NCBI RefSeq assembly: GCF_014385105.1
Contig: NZ_JACRTE010000010.1
Location: 1 to 60,736 of the forward strand
Source: Qingrenia yutianensis
GTDB taxonomy: Bacteria > Bacillota > Clostridia > UMGS1810
Direction of reading: 5' to 3'
DNA: 60,736 nucleotides
Of this stretch, positions 6,633 to 15,107 are shown one piece after another. The notes under the pieces are model-generated. The model searched no databases. It saw only the letters and a program-made list of their open reading frames with translations, and was not told where the DNA came from. Numbering within the stretch: position 1 is the stretch's first letter; each line of letters opens with the position of its first letter. Both the position numbers and the translations under genes were made by a program.

Positions 6633-8447
6633 ATGATTAAAATGAATCTAGACCATTGGAATATTGAAGATAAACATAGAATAGGTGGAATTTTATTCGC
6701 ACAAACTTTTATAGAAAGTGTATTTATGTATTCATTTGATTCTTATAAAGCTCCAGCTTTAAATGCTCATTATTTGTGTTATGATTTGTTGAATACAATT
6801 CATCTAACCGAAACAAAAGTAATGAACAAGGGCAACTTATTGCCATTATATGAAGAATTAAACTATACTTTAGAAAATGACATTTCAATGAAGGGATTTT
6901 TCATTGATAAAGATATTTTCTATACGTTCAAGGATAAAAATGGAGATTTTTATTCATTGAATTGCTTTGAGAACATCACAAGCAAAAAAATAAAAGATTC
7001 GATTTCTTTTTTAAAAACAACATTTGAATCTGATATGAATTACATGAATACTTTGTATATAATGCTAATTAAAAATATTGATTCAGCTGTTTATACATAT
7101 GAAGTACTATCGAACATTGTGAAATTGTCCAGAAGCATAGTCACAGAACTGATTAATTCGGGATATAGCAAAGCATACTTATACACAGTGGCTAATAATC
7201 ATTTTTTTGATAATTCTAACCAAATAGATGATGGCATAAGTCATGTGCAAAAATTCTTCGAATTCATAAATTTAAAGGCCAAGAATTATAAGGTTATGCT
7301 AGGAATAAATATTAAATCCTATGAGTTTTTCGGAAAATATATAAAAGGCGATTTTAGAAAGCCCAAGGAACAAGAAAAAAAGATATTTAACATTCAAAAG
7401 GGTTGTTTATGCGAGTTAGATGATGTGGAAGCATTAGATCCATATTCTGCGCAAGAAAACGCAATGCTAATTTTAAATCCAATAATATCGATACATAAAT
7501 TAGCTAAACATTCGTACAGATATTCATTTTCTAAAAAAGCCCGTGTTATAGATAAACAAACAGGGGTTCAGCAAATGATGAATAAGCGCATTAGTCCGAT
7601 GAATGTAAATACCGATGCTAATAATGAGTCTGCACTTTCTAATTTAACATCAGTAATAACGAACTATAATAAAATTCCATATTCATTTTTTAAAATGGTT
7701 GAATTACATACATGTGCTTTAAGCAATCAGGAAAAAAGCAATCAATTATTAAATCTTTGGACAATAATTGAGCTATTTGTAGAAACAGACATTAACGACA
7801 GTGATAAAATAAATCAAATATGCAATATATTATCAACAGTTATGTGTTCTGATTATATAAATCGAAAATTAATAATTCTTTATAATGAGATTAAACAATG
7901 TTGTCCAGAAGTACATAGCCAATATTTAGATGAATTAGATGTTGGTGCCACCGCATATGAAAAATTTTTAGCATTGCTTTCATTAAGGGAATATAATAGT
8001 GTTTTTGATGAAACGATTGAAAAACTTGCTAATTATCCACTTCCTAAATACAGAATGATGTATTTTCATGATGAAATCTTTGTAGATTCATTAGGGATAT
8101 TGCAGTGTATTGAAAGTCATGCAAACAGATTAAGATGGCATATAATGAGAATTTATCGTAATCGTAACATGGTAGTACACGATGGCAATTATATGCCATA
8201 TATAAATACCATTATCGAAAACTTGCACTTTTATGTCGATACAATTTTTGATAAATTAATTCATTATTATAAGAATGGTATTTTTTCAACTTCGGACATT
8301 TTAACTCATATGAAGAATATTGAATATAGATATCAAAAAACACTTGGAAGAGGTAAAAAAAAGAATACTTCTATTGCTTTGACGAAAGAAAACTATTTAG
8401 ATATGATTTTAGGACATTCATATTATACTGAAAATATATGTGAATAA
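6633..8447 (+). CDS. Large protein with C-terminal HEPN RNase motif, candidate defence effector
   Basis: No domain is recognised in the first about 350 residues, which are helical and rich in Asn/Lys/Tyr. The last 250 residues are helical and contain RNMVVH (R511-N512-xxx-H516), an exact match to the R[N/D/Q]xxxH active site of HEPN ribonucleases, followed by DGN. The pattern resembles ApeA-like and other HEPN defence proteins, which cut RNA on phage infection. It is 88 bases downstream of the second methyltransferase, on the same strand, with a GAGGAAC ribosome site, so it may be the last gene of the operon. Very AT-rich codon use like its neighbours. Activity and trigger are unknown; a structural non-enzymatic HEPN is the alternative. 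Confidence 0.6.
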   Translation: MIKMNLDHWNIEDKHRIGGILFAQTFIESVFMYSFDSYKAPALNAHYLCYDLLNTIHLTETKVMNKGNLLPLYEELNYTLENDISMKGFFIDKDIFYTFKDKNGDFYSLNCFENITSKKIKDSISFLKTTFESDMNYMNTLYIMLIKNIDSAVYTYEVLSNIVKLSRSIVTELINSGYSKAYLYTVANNHFFDNSNQIDDGISHVQKFFEFINLKAKNYKVMLGINIKSYEFFGKYIKGDFRKPKEQEKKIFNIQKGCLCELDDVEALDPYSAQENAMLILNPIISIHKLAKHSYRYSFSKKARVIDKQTGVQQMMNKRISPMNVNTDANNESALSNLTSVITNYNKIPYSFFKMVELHTCALSNQEKSNQLLNLWTIIELFVETDINDSDKINQICNILSTVMCSDYINRKLIILYNEIKQCCPEVHSQYLDELDVGATAYEKFLALLSLREYNSVFDETIEKLANYPLPKYRMMYFHDEIFVDSLGILQCIESHANRLRWHIMRIYRNRNMVVHDGNYMPYINTIIENLHFYVDTIFDKLIHYYKNGIFSTSDILTHMKNIEYRYQKTLGRGKKKNTSIALTKENYLDMILGHSYYTENICE

Positions 8448-8505
8448 TAAAGTTATGCAAAACGTTATAAAGTCTATTTTGTAATGATAATGTAGGAGAA
8501 TTGTA

Positions 8506-8856
8506 ATGATTGAATTTATATGTTACCCAAAATGCACAACTTGTCAGAAAGCAAAGAAATGGCTTGATGACAACGACATTGAATACAAACTACGTGACAT
8601 AAAAGAGGACAACCCTACCTTCGAGGAATTGAGCAAATGGTACAAAATGAGTGGTCTGCCGTTAAAGAAATTCTTTAACACATCCGGACTTTTATATAAA
8701 TCAATGGGACTAAAGGACAAGCTATCTGCTATGTCAGAAGAAGAACAGTTAAGGTTACTTGCAACAGACGGAATGTTAGTCAAGCGTCCGCTCTTAATCG
8801 GCAAAGATTTTGTTTTGGTTGGATTTAAGGAAAAGGAATGGAGTGAAAAATTATGA
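8506..8856 (+). CDS. ArsC/Spx-family thioredoxin-fold protein
   Basis: A 116-residue member of the arsenate reductase-like family (Spx/MgsR/YffB group). The N-terminal CYPKCTTCQKAKKWL holds the C10-xx-C13 redox pair, followed by the family's KKFFNTSG and VKRPLLIG segments; RPLL is typical. No arsenite export or ars regulator gene is nearby, so arsenate reduction is not supported by context, and Spx-like or glutathione-independent redox roles are as likely. It overlaps the flavin reductase gene by four bases (ATGA), so the two are co-translated. Start chosen at the ATG 7 bases after TAGGAGA. Confidence 0.85.
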   Translation: MIEFICYPKCTTCQKAKKWLDDNDIEYKLRDIKEDNPTFEELSKWYKMSGLPLKKFFNTSGLLYKSMGLKDKLSAMSEEEQLRLLATDGMLVKRPLLIGKDFVLVGFKEKEWSEKL

Positions 8857-9419
8857 GAAAGAATTTTGGTGCGCAAGCGTACCTTTACCCTATGCCTGTG
8901 CTTATCATTGGTTCGTATGACGAAAACGGAAAACCTGATGCAATGAATGCGGCATGGGGCGGTATCAGCGAAGAAAAAGAAATTTCAATTTGCATAAGCG
9001 CAGGACATAAAACAACGAAAAATATCATTGCAAGAGGTGCATTTACGGTGAGCATCGCAGATGCGAAAAATGTTGTTGCCTGCGATTATGTCGGCATTGT
9101 TTCAGGCAATAAAGAGCCGGACAAAATAAAAAAAACAGGCTGGCACGCCGCAAAGAGTGAATTTGTAGACGCTCCACTTTTTGATGAGCTGCCTATGGCG
9201 CTTGAATGTAAGCTTATCAGCTATGACGAAGAAACTTGCAGACTTGTCGGCGAAATTGTAAATGTTTGTGCTGACGAGAGAATTCTTGGTGAAGATGGCA
9301 AAATTGATTTGAACAAATTCTCCCCTATCACCTATGACCCGGTACATTATACTTATCGTAAAATTGGCGATGTGGTGGGTAAGGCATTTAGCGATGGGAT
9401 GAAATTAAAATGTATATAA
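8853..9419 (+). CDS. Flavin reductase-like FMN-binding protein
   Basis: A 188-residue protein of the flavin-reductase-like (DIM6/NTAB) split-barrel family. Features: the N-terminal MPVLIIGSYDENGKPDAMNAAW block, which in this family lines the FMN site, ICISAGHKTTKNI, the FTVSIAD strand, and a terminal YRKIGDVVGKAF segment. In Clostridia such proteins are FMN-binding oxidoreductases of unknown substrate. It is coupled to the ArsC/Spx-like gene by a 4-base overlap, suggesting a small redox pair; both look like ordinary chromosomal genes next to the defence operon. Confidence 0.85.
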   Translation: MRKNFGAQAYLYPMPVLIIGSYDENGKPDAMNAAWGGISEEKEISICISAGHKTTKNIIARGAFTVSIADAKNVVACDYVGIVSGNKEPDKIKKTGWHAAKSEFVDAPLFDELPMALECKLISYDEETCRLVGEIVNVCADERILGEDGKIDLNKFSPITYDPVHYTYRKIGDVVGKAFSDGMKLKCI

Positions 9420-9779
9420 ATAAAAGGGTGTCTTATATGAAAAAATAACTGGAAAAAACTATATTGCATACTTGGATACAAATCTTTTTTAAGTTCAATA
9501 TAGATATAACAAGAGATGTTTCGAAAATAAACGAAAATGGATGCTCATAGATTTTGTTGTTAAACTAAAGATGCTTTCAGACAATTATACATTTGGGGTT
9601 GAAGTTAATCAAGATACCAACAAGTACCAGATAGTAAACTCTTTGTCATATTTTTGGAGCTTATTACAATTATGTTTTTAGGAGAATACAAAAACATTGT
9701 TCGAGAAGTATTTACTAAAAGTGAAATTGAGGAATGAAAAATCTTAAAAATTTATAAAATGCCGAAGGGGTGAAAACAG
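9420..9779. other. 360-bp stretch with a decayed, unidentified coding remnant
   Basis: No intact gene. Short open pieces on the plus strand, such as one starting at about 9540 (MLIDFVVKLKMLSDNY...) that stops near 9681 and a continuation in another frame to 9737, look like one frame-broken gene. I cannot identify the family. A GAAGGGGTG ribosome site at the right edge belongs to the DUF6602 gene. Confidence 0.4.
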
Positions 9780-10180
9780 ATGGGCATTAAATCATTAATG
9801 AATACCAAACAGGATATATTGCGTAGTAATTTGCAAATATTAATTGATCATCCGGTAACAAAAGGAGATCAATGTGAAAGTGCTTGGATCGAATTTTTTA
9901 GAGGATTTTTACCCAATAAATATGCCATAGACAAAGGCTTTATATTTGATTCTAAAGGAAATATAAGTGAACAAATTGATATAATAATTTACGACGCACT
10001 ATATACACCGCTAGTGTTTTGTACAAATTCTGGCGAAAAAATTTGTTACAGCTGAGAGTGTTTATGCTGTATTTGAATCAAAACCAACAATTGATAAAAC
10101 AAAGTTGGAATATGCTGACAAGAAAATAAAATCGGTAACATCACTATATAGAACAAGTCGAGAAATGATTTCTAGGGGCA
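9780..10180 (+). pseudogene. DUF6602-type protein, frameshifted and 3'-truncated
   Basis: The first 87 residues match the DUF6602 pattern (HPVTKGDQCESAW, YAIDKGFIFDSKGN, EQIDIIIYD), which looks like a PD-(D/E)xK nuclease-related core often found in defence neighbourhoods. At 10035-10040 a run of six A's breaks the frame: the original frame ends at 10055, while the +1 frame continues with FVTAESVYAVFESKPTID and KIKSVTSLYRTSREMISRG. At about 10180 the homology stops and the reading frame runs into a YesN-type regulator. The gene therefore has both a frameshift and a fusion breakpoint and should be inactive. Confidence 0.7.
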
Positions 10181-11189
10181 GTACCGACGAGGAAAACACG
10201 CTTTTTGACAAAATGTCGGGTGAAGAAATTGCAAGCCTTGCAAGAAAATTTCACTTTACGGCTTATTATTCGTCCAAAACGCGCACTTTGCTCCTTATTT
10301 CAAATCAAAATCCGCAAAATACCGCGAATATAAAGAGTTTTTTAAGTGAGTTTGCAAAAAATATGTCAAACAAAACGGATACATATGTTCAGGCAGGGGC
10401 AAGCTTTAATTCCGATGACGAAAAAATCGCGGGAAATCTCATATCGCAGTCCGAAACTGCGCTTGAACATTCAAAATTTTACGAACCGTTCGCAAAAATA
10501 ATACTGTATCAAAATATGCCTCCGTACAATCCACTTTCACGCGAAAAACTTTCACACATAGAAAAACGCCTTTTAAATTCAGCTGAAATTCTGAACGCGG
10601 AGAAGACAAAAACCTTTGCGTTTGAGCTGTTCGACTATTTTGAAAACGGCTATATTTCTCCGAGCGATATAAAAAATACGGTGTCGGATTTTATGTACAA
10701 ACTTGCGTTTTCGAGCGCCGATTTTTAAAATTTTTTGTAAAAAACTTTAAAAGCATTGACATATGCGCACGCGAAATAATCAAAACCGAACCTTTGCCGG
10801 CGCTGAAAATCAAATTCAAAAACACCGTTCTTAACGCGGTACGCAGTATTGTGACAATAAAACAGACCGGCAACAAAAAGGTTGTTGAAAAGGCGAAAAA
10901 ATACATAAACGAAAACTTCCGCGAGAATGTAACTCTTAAAGATGTTGCCGATTTTGTTTCTATGAATTCGTCATATTTCAGCGAGCTTTTCAAAAGCGAA
11001 ACAGGCACAAATTTTATTGATTTTTTGACCGAAATAAGAATAAATACCGCAAAAGACCTTTTGGAAAACAGCGAGATAAAAGTAAAAGAAATAGGATACC
11101 TTATCGGCTACGAAAACAACACATATTTTAACCGCGTATTTAAAAAGCGCGTCGGCGTAACGCCGTCCGAATACGGGAGAATAAAATGA
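10181..11189 (+). pseudogene. YesN-type AraC response regulator, receiver lost and frameshifted
   Basis: YesN-type regulators have a receiver domain, a linker domain and a C-terminal AraC helix-turn-helix pair. Here the receiver is missing; the sequence begins in the linker region, joined to the DUF6602 remnant. The first part (to 10728, ending SSADF) and the second part (from about 10735, continuing KNFKSIDICAREIIK...) are in different frames, with the shift inside an A/T homopolymer run around 10724-10745. The C-terminal HTH is intact (VTLKDVADFVSMNSSYFSELFKS; IGYLIGYENNTYFNRVFKK) and could still be made from an internal start. It overlaps the next AraC gene by four bases. Probably once controlled the adjacent sugar genes. 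Confidence 0.75.
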
Positions 11190-12049
11190 AAAGCGAAACC
11201 GTTAACAAAAAAATATGCCTCACCCCCGGTATGCCCGCTATCACTTTTGCATACGCAAAAAATATTGACAAACCGTCAAACCACCATCTGCACATAAACA
11301 AATTTTTTGAAATTTACATTTACATCGGCGGTGACGCGGACTACATAGCAGGCGACAAATATTTTTCCTTAAATCACGGCGATATAATTGTGATAAATCA
11401 GTACGAACCTCACAATGTCGTGCTGAAAAGCGAGGGGCTTTACGAAAGATTTTACATTCTCGTTCCCACCGAAAGCTTTGATAATTTTTCGTATAACCCT
11501 TTTAAAAACATAAACGGAAAGCTTATTTCACTCCCCGAAAAAAGGCGGAAAAAGGCGATTGACATACTGTATGAAATCAAAAATTCGTTTGTAAAAGAAC
11601 CTGGCGGAAGGACTTCTTTCAAGGCATGCGGGCTTATTTTGGAATTTCTTGCGGAAATAAGCGGAGAATATCCCGACTGTGCAAGCTTTGAAAGAAACAC
11701 ACCGTCCCGTCTACCCAAATATATTGCGGATATTTTGGTTTACATAAACAAAAACATCTCGGCGATAAAATCGGCGGACGAGATAGCGAAAAAATTCGGG
11801 CTTTCAATGCCGTATCTTTCCATAACTTTTAAAAACGCAATAGGAACTCCGCTTAAATCATATATTCAGGCAAAAAAAATTTCCTACGCAAAAGAACTTT
11901 TGGACAAAGATTTCAGCGTCACCGAGGCGTGCTACGAAAGCGGTTTTAACGATTGCTCTTATTTTATAAAAGTATTTAAACATCACATAGGAACAACGCC
12001 GTTTAAATATAAAAATTTAGATGAAAAAATTAGGAATATCTTGCGTTGA
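11186..12049 (+). CDS. AraC-family regulator with cupin sensor
   Basis: A 287-residue transcription factor: an N-terminal cupin-like sensor (about 20-110, with HHLHINKFFEIYIY and GDIIVINQYEPHNV) and a C-terminal double HTH (about 180-285: SADEIAKKFGLSMPYLSITFKN and VTEACYESGFNDCSYFIKVFKHHIGTTPFKYK). Such regulators respond to sugars and switch on neighbouring catabolic genes. It is intact, follows the broken YesN-like gene with an ATGA overlap and converges on the minus-strand 12-20 kb cluster, which it may control. The ligand is unknown. Confidence 0.85.
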   Translation: MKSETVNKKICLTPGMPAITFAYAKNIDKPSNHHLHINKFFEIYIYIGGDADYIAGDKYFSLNHGDIIVINQYEPHNVVLKSEGLYERFYILVPTESFDNFSYNPFKNINGKLISLPEKRRKKAIDILYEIKNSFVKEPGGRTSFKACGLILEFLAEISGEYPDCASFERNTPSRLPKYIADILVYINKNISAIKSADEIAKKFGLSMPYLSITFKNAIGTPLKSYIQAKKISYAKELLDKDFSVTEACYESGFNDCSYFIKVFKHHIGTTPFKYKNLDEKIRNILR

Positions 12050-12058
12050 ACGGCATAT

Positions 12059-13207
12059 TTAACCGGAAAAGCTTTGATGTTTTATGTAATTTGCCGCAGC
12101 ATTTCCCGCCGCCTCGCCCGTCAAAGCGCAGGTTGGAATTACCCTCGCAACCTCCCAGCCGTCATACATCGGAGCGGAAATGATTCGTCCTGCACAGATA
12201 AGGTTTTCAAACTTTTCATTATACATACTCGAAAGCGGAATTTCATAAATGTACCCGATTTTATCGGGACGGAAATCAACGCATTTTCCGATGCTGTCGG
12301 AAAAAGTTTTATCTTTCTCGGCGCAAAAATCACTTTTGCCCTTTATATGCCTTATCGTGCGGAACTGAGGCATTGACGGAATGCTCATTATATCAAAAAA
12401 ATAACGGTCTTTATGCTTTATTTTCTCAAGCATCCTCCTTTTTCCCTCAATTACAAACTCGGTTATCTCATCGGCGCTTGTGCCGTGAAAAAGCTTCATT
12501 CCGTTCGGATGACCGTTGCCGTTTATATCACTGCCGGAATTTTGCCATTCGCGGAATTTCCACATATTTTTACTGTTTACAAATTCTTTTGCGGACTCAA
12601 CATCAAACCCGTGAACGATATACGACATATAGTTTTCGCCCTCAACACACGGCACACCTGCACGGTGCATAATGACCGCGTCACCGCTTGCGTCGACGAC
12701 GGTTTTGGCAGAGTAAAATGCACGCCCGTCCGCATTTTCTAAGATTACTCCGCGGCATATTTTTCCGTCCATAACGGGATATGTAACGTATGTATCAAAC
12801 AGAATTTTTACATTGCTACTTAATACATATTCGTCCAGCGCAAGCGCAAAAACGGTCGGTGAATAGCGTGTACAGTACCGCGGTCGGCGCGGAAAACTCA
12901 AATCGGTGCCTCCCCACTTTTTTTCAAGACTGTCAAACGAATATTTGACCGAAAGTTTTATAAGCTCCTCCGCAATTCCGCACACGACGCGGTTTCCGTT
13001 GCCGTCGCAGAGCGGTTCATACCACGAGATAAGCCCTGTCGTTGCAAGTCCTCCCAAATTAATCTGTTTTTCCGCAATAAGCGTTTTAAGCCCGTTCCGA
13101 GCCGACTTAACCGCCGCCGATATGCCTGCAATTCCTCCGCCGACAACAATTACGTCAAACTCAGCGCGCGCATTTATATTTTTTACGTCTTTATAATCGA
13201 CATACAT
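12059..13207 (-). CDS. FAD-dependent oxidoreductase (FAD_oxidored family)
   Basis: A 382-residue flavoprotein. The Rossmann motif VVGGGIAG lies at 21-28, followed by LIAEKQINLGGLATTG, a motif typical of the FAD_oxidored group found in glycan clusters, and a terminal ICAGRIISAP...TCALTGEAAGNAA segment that closes the FAD site. The substrate is not predictable from motifs; relatives sit in sugar and polysaccharide loci. The start has an AAGAGGTG ribosome site 6 bases upstream. It is the last gene of the 12-20 kb cluster, separated from the isomerase gene by a terminator-like hairpin, so it may be expressed by read-through or less than the upstream genes. Confidence 0.8.
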   Translation of the reverse strand: MYVDYKDVKNINARAEFDVIVVGGGIAGISAAVKSARNGLKTLIAEKQINLGGLATTGLISWYEPLCDGNGNRVVCGIAEELIKLSVKYSFDSLEKKWGGTDLSFPRRPRYCTRYSPTVFALALDEYVLSSNVKILFDTYVTYPVMDGKICRGVILENADGRAFYSAKTVVDASGDAVIMHRAGVPCVEGENYMSYIVHGFDVESAKEFVNSKNMWKFREWQNSGSDINGNGHPNGMKLFHGTSADEITEFVIEGKRRMLEKIKHKDRYFFDIMSIPSMPQFRTIRHIKGKSDFCAEKDKTFSDSIGKCVDFRPDKIGYIYEIPLSSMYNEKFENLICAGRIISAPMYDGWEVARVIPTCALTGEAAGNAAANYIKHQSFSG

Positions 13208-13221
13208 TTAATTCACCTCTT

Positions 13222-13255
13222 AAAAAACGCATACGGGACGGCCGACCGTCCCGTA
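13222..13255 (-). terminator. Rho-independent terminator or attenuator after the isomerase gene
   Basis: On the minus strand a perfect 10-bp stem (TACGGGACGG / CCGTCCCGTA, 13255-13246 and 13241-13232) with a 4-base loop, followed by TGCG and TTTTTT (13227-13222). It sits between the isomerase stop and the FAD oxidoreductase start. Confidence 0.75.
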
Positions 13256-13268
13256 CAATAATTTTGTT

Positions 13269-14312
13269 TTATGCTTTCGGACCGAAAAACCTTGCAATTT
13301 TAAGCTTTTTTTCAGCCATAAATTTAACCTCTGTTCCCGACGGCAGAAAATACTGCTCGCCGACGCAGATGTTTGCGCATTCGCCGTCCGACTCTGCTTT
13401 TCCCTCTCCGTCAAGCACATACAAACCGCAGAAAATGTCCGACTTTTGCATAACAAATTCGCCGTCAGTTTCAAGCATAACGAGCGCAAAATACGGTGTG
13501 TCGTCATAGCTTATAAGACTTGTGACATTGCCGTTCTTTTTCGGAACAAGCCTGTATTTTTCTATTGTTTTTTCCAATCCAAAACCGTCATAATCAAAAC
13601 AGTCCATCATTTTTTCAAAGCCTATGCCCTGATGGCACATTTCGTCGGCAATTTTAAATCCAGATACCGTTATGCGCTCGGTTCTTATGGTGTAATCCGT
13701 CGGCTCCTGAACTTCAAGCAAAAAGCACCCTGCGCCGATTGCGTGAGGCACTCCGCCTTTGATAAGATATGTTTCACCGCTTTTTACATTTATTTTGTTA
13801 AGGCAGTCAAGCATTTTTTCTATATCCTGGCGGTCGAAAACCTCCTGCCACATTTTTTTCGTCACGCCCTCTTTAAATCCGAGGTAGATGCAGGGATTAT
13901 CCTCTTTTCTCCCGCCGAGAATGTGCCAGCTTTCGGTTTTTCCGTAATCGGAATTGAAATATTTTCTCGCCTTTTCCCTGTTTGGGTGTACCTGAATTGA
14001 AAGTCTTTCGGCAGAGTCGATAAGCTTTATCAGCACACCTGTATTTGCGCCGTATTTTTCAAAGTGCGCACTGCCGAGCGTTTGCGGATTTTGCTTTATA
14101 AAATCCGCAAAAAACTCATCGGTTTTGCATATGCGCGTCATACCCTCGTTTTTTATATTCTCTCTGCCGGCGTTTCTGCATTCTGTAACCGACATTATCC
14201 ATTCTTCGGGAAAATGCCCGTCCATGCCTTTTTTGCCGTGAAGCTCGTCTATCAGCGCACCGCCGATGTAGGTTCGCCACGCTCTTTCATTTGTAAGCTT
14301 TATTATTCCCAT
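13269..14312 (-). CDS. Class I mannose-6-phosphate isomerase-like protein
   Basis: Cupin-fold isomerases of this family convert mannose-6-phosphate and fructose-6-phosphate. Zinc-site motifs are present: SIQVHP (Q107, H109), ESWHILGG (E127, H130) and GGVPHAIGAG. The 347-residue length fits the short Firmicute ManA type. Its neighbours (cupin, glycyl radical enzyme, fused isomerase/dehydrogenase) suggest that it serves a dedicated sugar pathway rather than general mannose use. It starts 4 bases after the stop of the upstream cupin gene, with a CGGAGA ribosome site. It could act on another phosphorylated or free sugar. Confidence 0.85.
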   Translation of the reverse strand: MGIIKLTNERAWRTYIGGALIDELHGKKGMDGHFPEEWIMSVTECRNAGRENIKNEGMTRICKTDEFFADFIKQNPQTLGSAHFEKYGANTGVLIKLIDSAERLSIQVHPNREKARKYFNSDYGKTESWHILGGRKEDNPCIYLGFKEGVTKKMWQEVFDRQDIEKMLDCLNKINVKSGETYLIKGGVPHAIGAGCFLLEVQEPTDYTIRTERITVSGFKIADEMCHQGIGFEKMMDCFDYDGFGLEKTIEKYRLVPKKNGNVTSLISYDDTPYFALVMLETDGEFVMQKSDIFCGLYVLDGEGKAESDGECANICVGEQYFLPSGTEVKFMAEKKLKIARFFGPKA

Positions 14313-14315
14313 TTT

Positions 14316-15089
14316 TTATTTCTCCGTATCAAACGAACGCATTGTTCCCGTAACCTTGTGGCGCTCGTCCAGACGTTTTAAGCCAAGTTCATTGTCGGGC
14401 AGAAAATCAATCCACATATAGTGCATATGCTTGCCCTCAAACACCTCAACTCCATGGTCTGCGCCGAGCGGAATGTGAAGTATAATATTGCCTGCCATAT
14501 GAATATGCTCGCCGTTTATGATAACGTCCATATCGTTTTCGGGAAAACTGAAAAAGAATTGGTCAAGCATAGGGTGCGCATGCGGTTTTACAATATCGTG
14601 ACCGTACGACTCAACAGAACCCATTGAAAAACGCGGAATTATTCTTTGCGGAACCATCATTCGGCTGATGGTTTTTTCGCTCTTGTTGGGGTCTACATAC
14701 TGAATTGACTCGGTGTATTTCTGCACAATGGGGAATTTCGTGCCGTACTCCTTAATAAGCGAAGTGTCGCCGTCAGCAATATCCCACTGTATTTCAAGAA
14801 TTGCTGTATCGGTATTTGCCGAAACCGAAACGCTTTCGTCGGGCGACGGTATAAACACGGTGCGCTCGCTGAAAGTGTAATTTTTGCCGTTGTTTTCAAA
14901 AACCGCCTCACCGCACATAAGAATTAAAATATGATAATATCCTTCGTTTGCCTTAAATTCTGTTTTTCCGCCCTTTAAAACCGTATGGTAAAAAGGACGC
15001 GTGCCTGCAATTTCTCCTTTGCAAAGCTCAATTTTGCCGTCTTTTTTAATTTTCAAATCAACCGTTTCCATTATAACTTCAGTATTCAT
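14316..15089 (-). CDS. Cupin-domain protein, uncharacterised
   Basis: A 257-residue protein with two cupin-like halves. The N-terminal half has a HILILMCGEAVF strand and a FIPSPDESVSVSA turn; the C-terminal half has HAHPMLDQFFFSFPEND and GNIILHIPLGADHGVEV, whose histidines could bind a metal. Enzymatic isomerase/epimerase or sugar-sensing roles are both possible. Ribosome site GGAGGAATAAAA before the ATG. It lies between the glycyl radical enzyme and the isomerase, so it may handle the same substrate or product. Confidence 0.65.
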   Translation of the reverse strand: MNTEVIMETVDLKIKKDGKIELCKGEIAGTRPFYHTVLKGGKTEFKANEGYYHILILMCGEAVFENNGKNYTFSERTVFIPSPDESVSVSANTDTAILEIQWDIADGDTSLIKEYGTKFPIVQKYTESIQYVDPNKSEKTISRMMVPQRIIPRFSMGSVESYGHDIVKPHAHPMLDQFFFSFPENDMDVIINGEHIHMAGNIILHIPLGADHGVEVFEGKHMHYMWIDFLPDNELGLKRLDERHKVTGTMRSFDTEK

Positions 15090-15107
15090 TTTTATTCCTC
15101 CAAAATT

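Noticed and set aside
8506..8856. Arsenate resistance gene
   Set aside because: Only the ArsC/Spx fold is supported; there is no ars regulator, arsenite pump or catalytic context nearby.
10715..10745. Programmed ribosomal frameshift in the YesN-like gene
   Set aside because: The gene also lacks its receiver domain and is fused to a remnant, so simple decay is the better explanation; kept only as a low-interest note.
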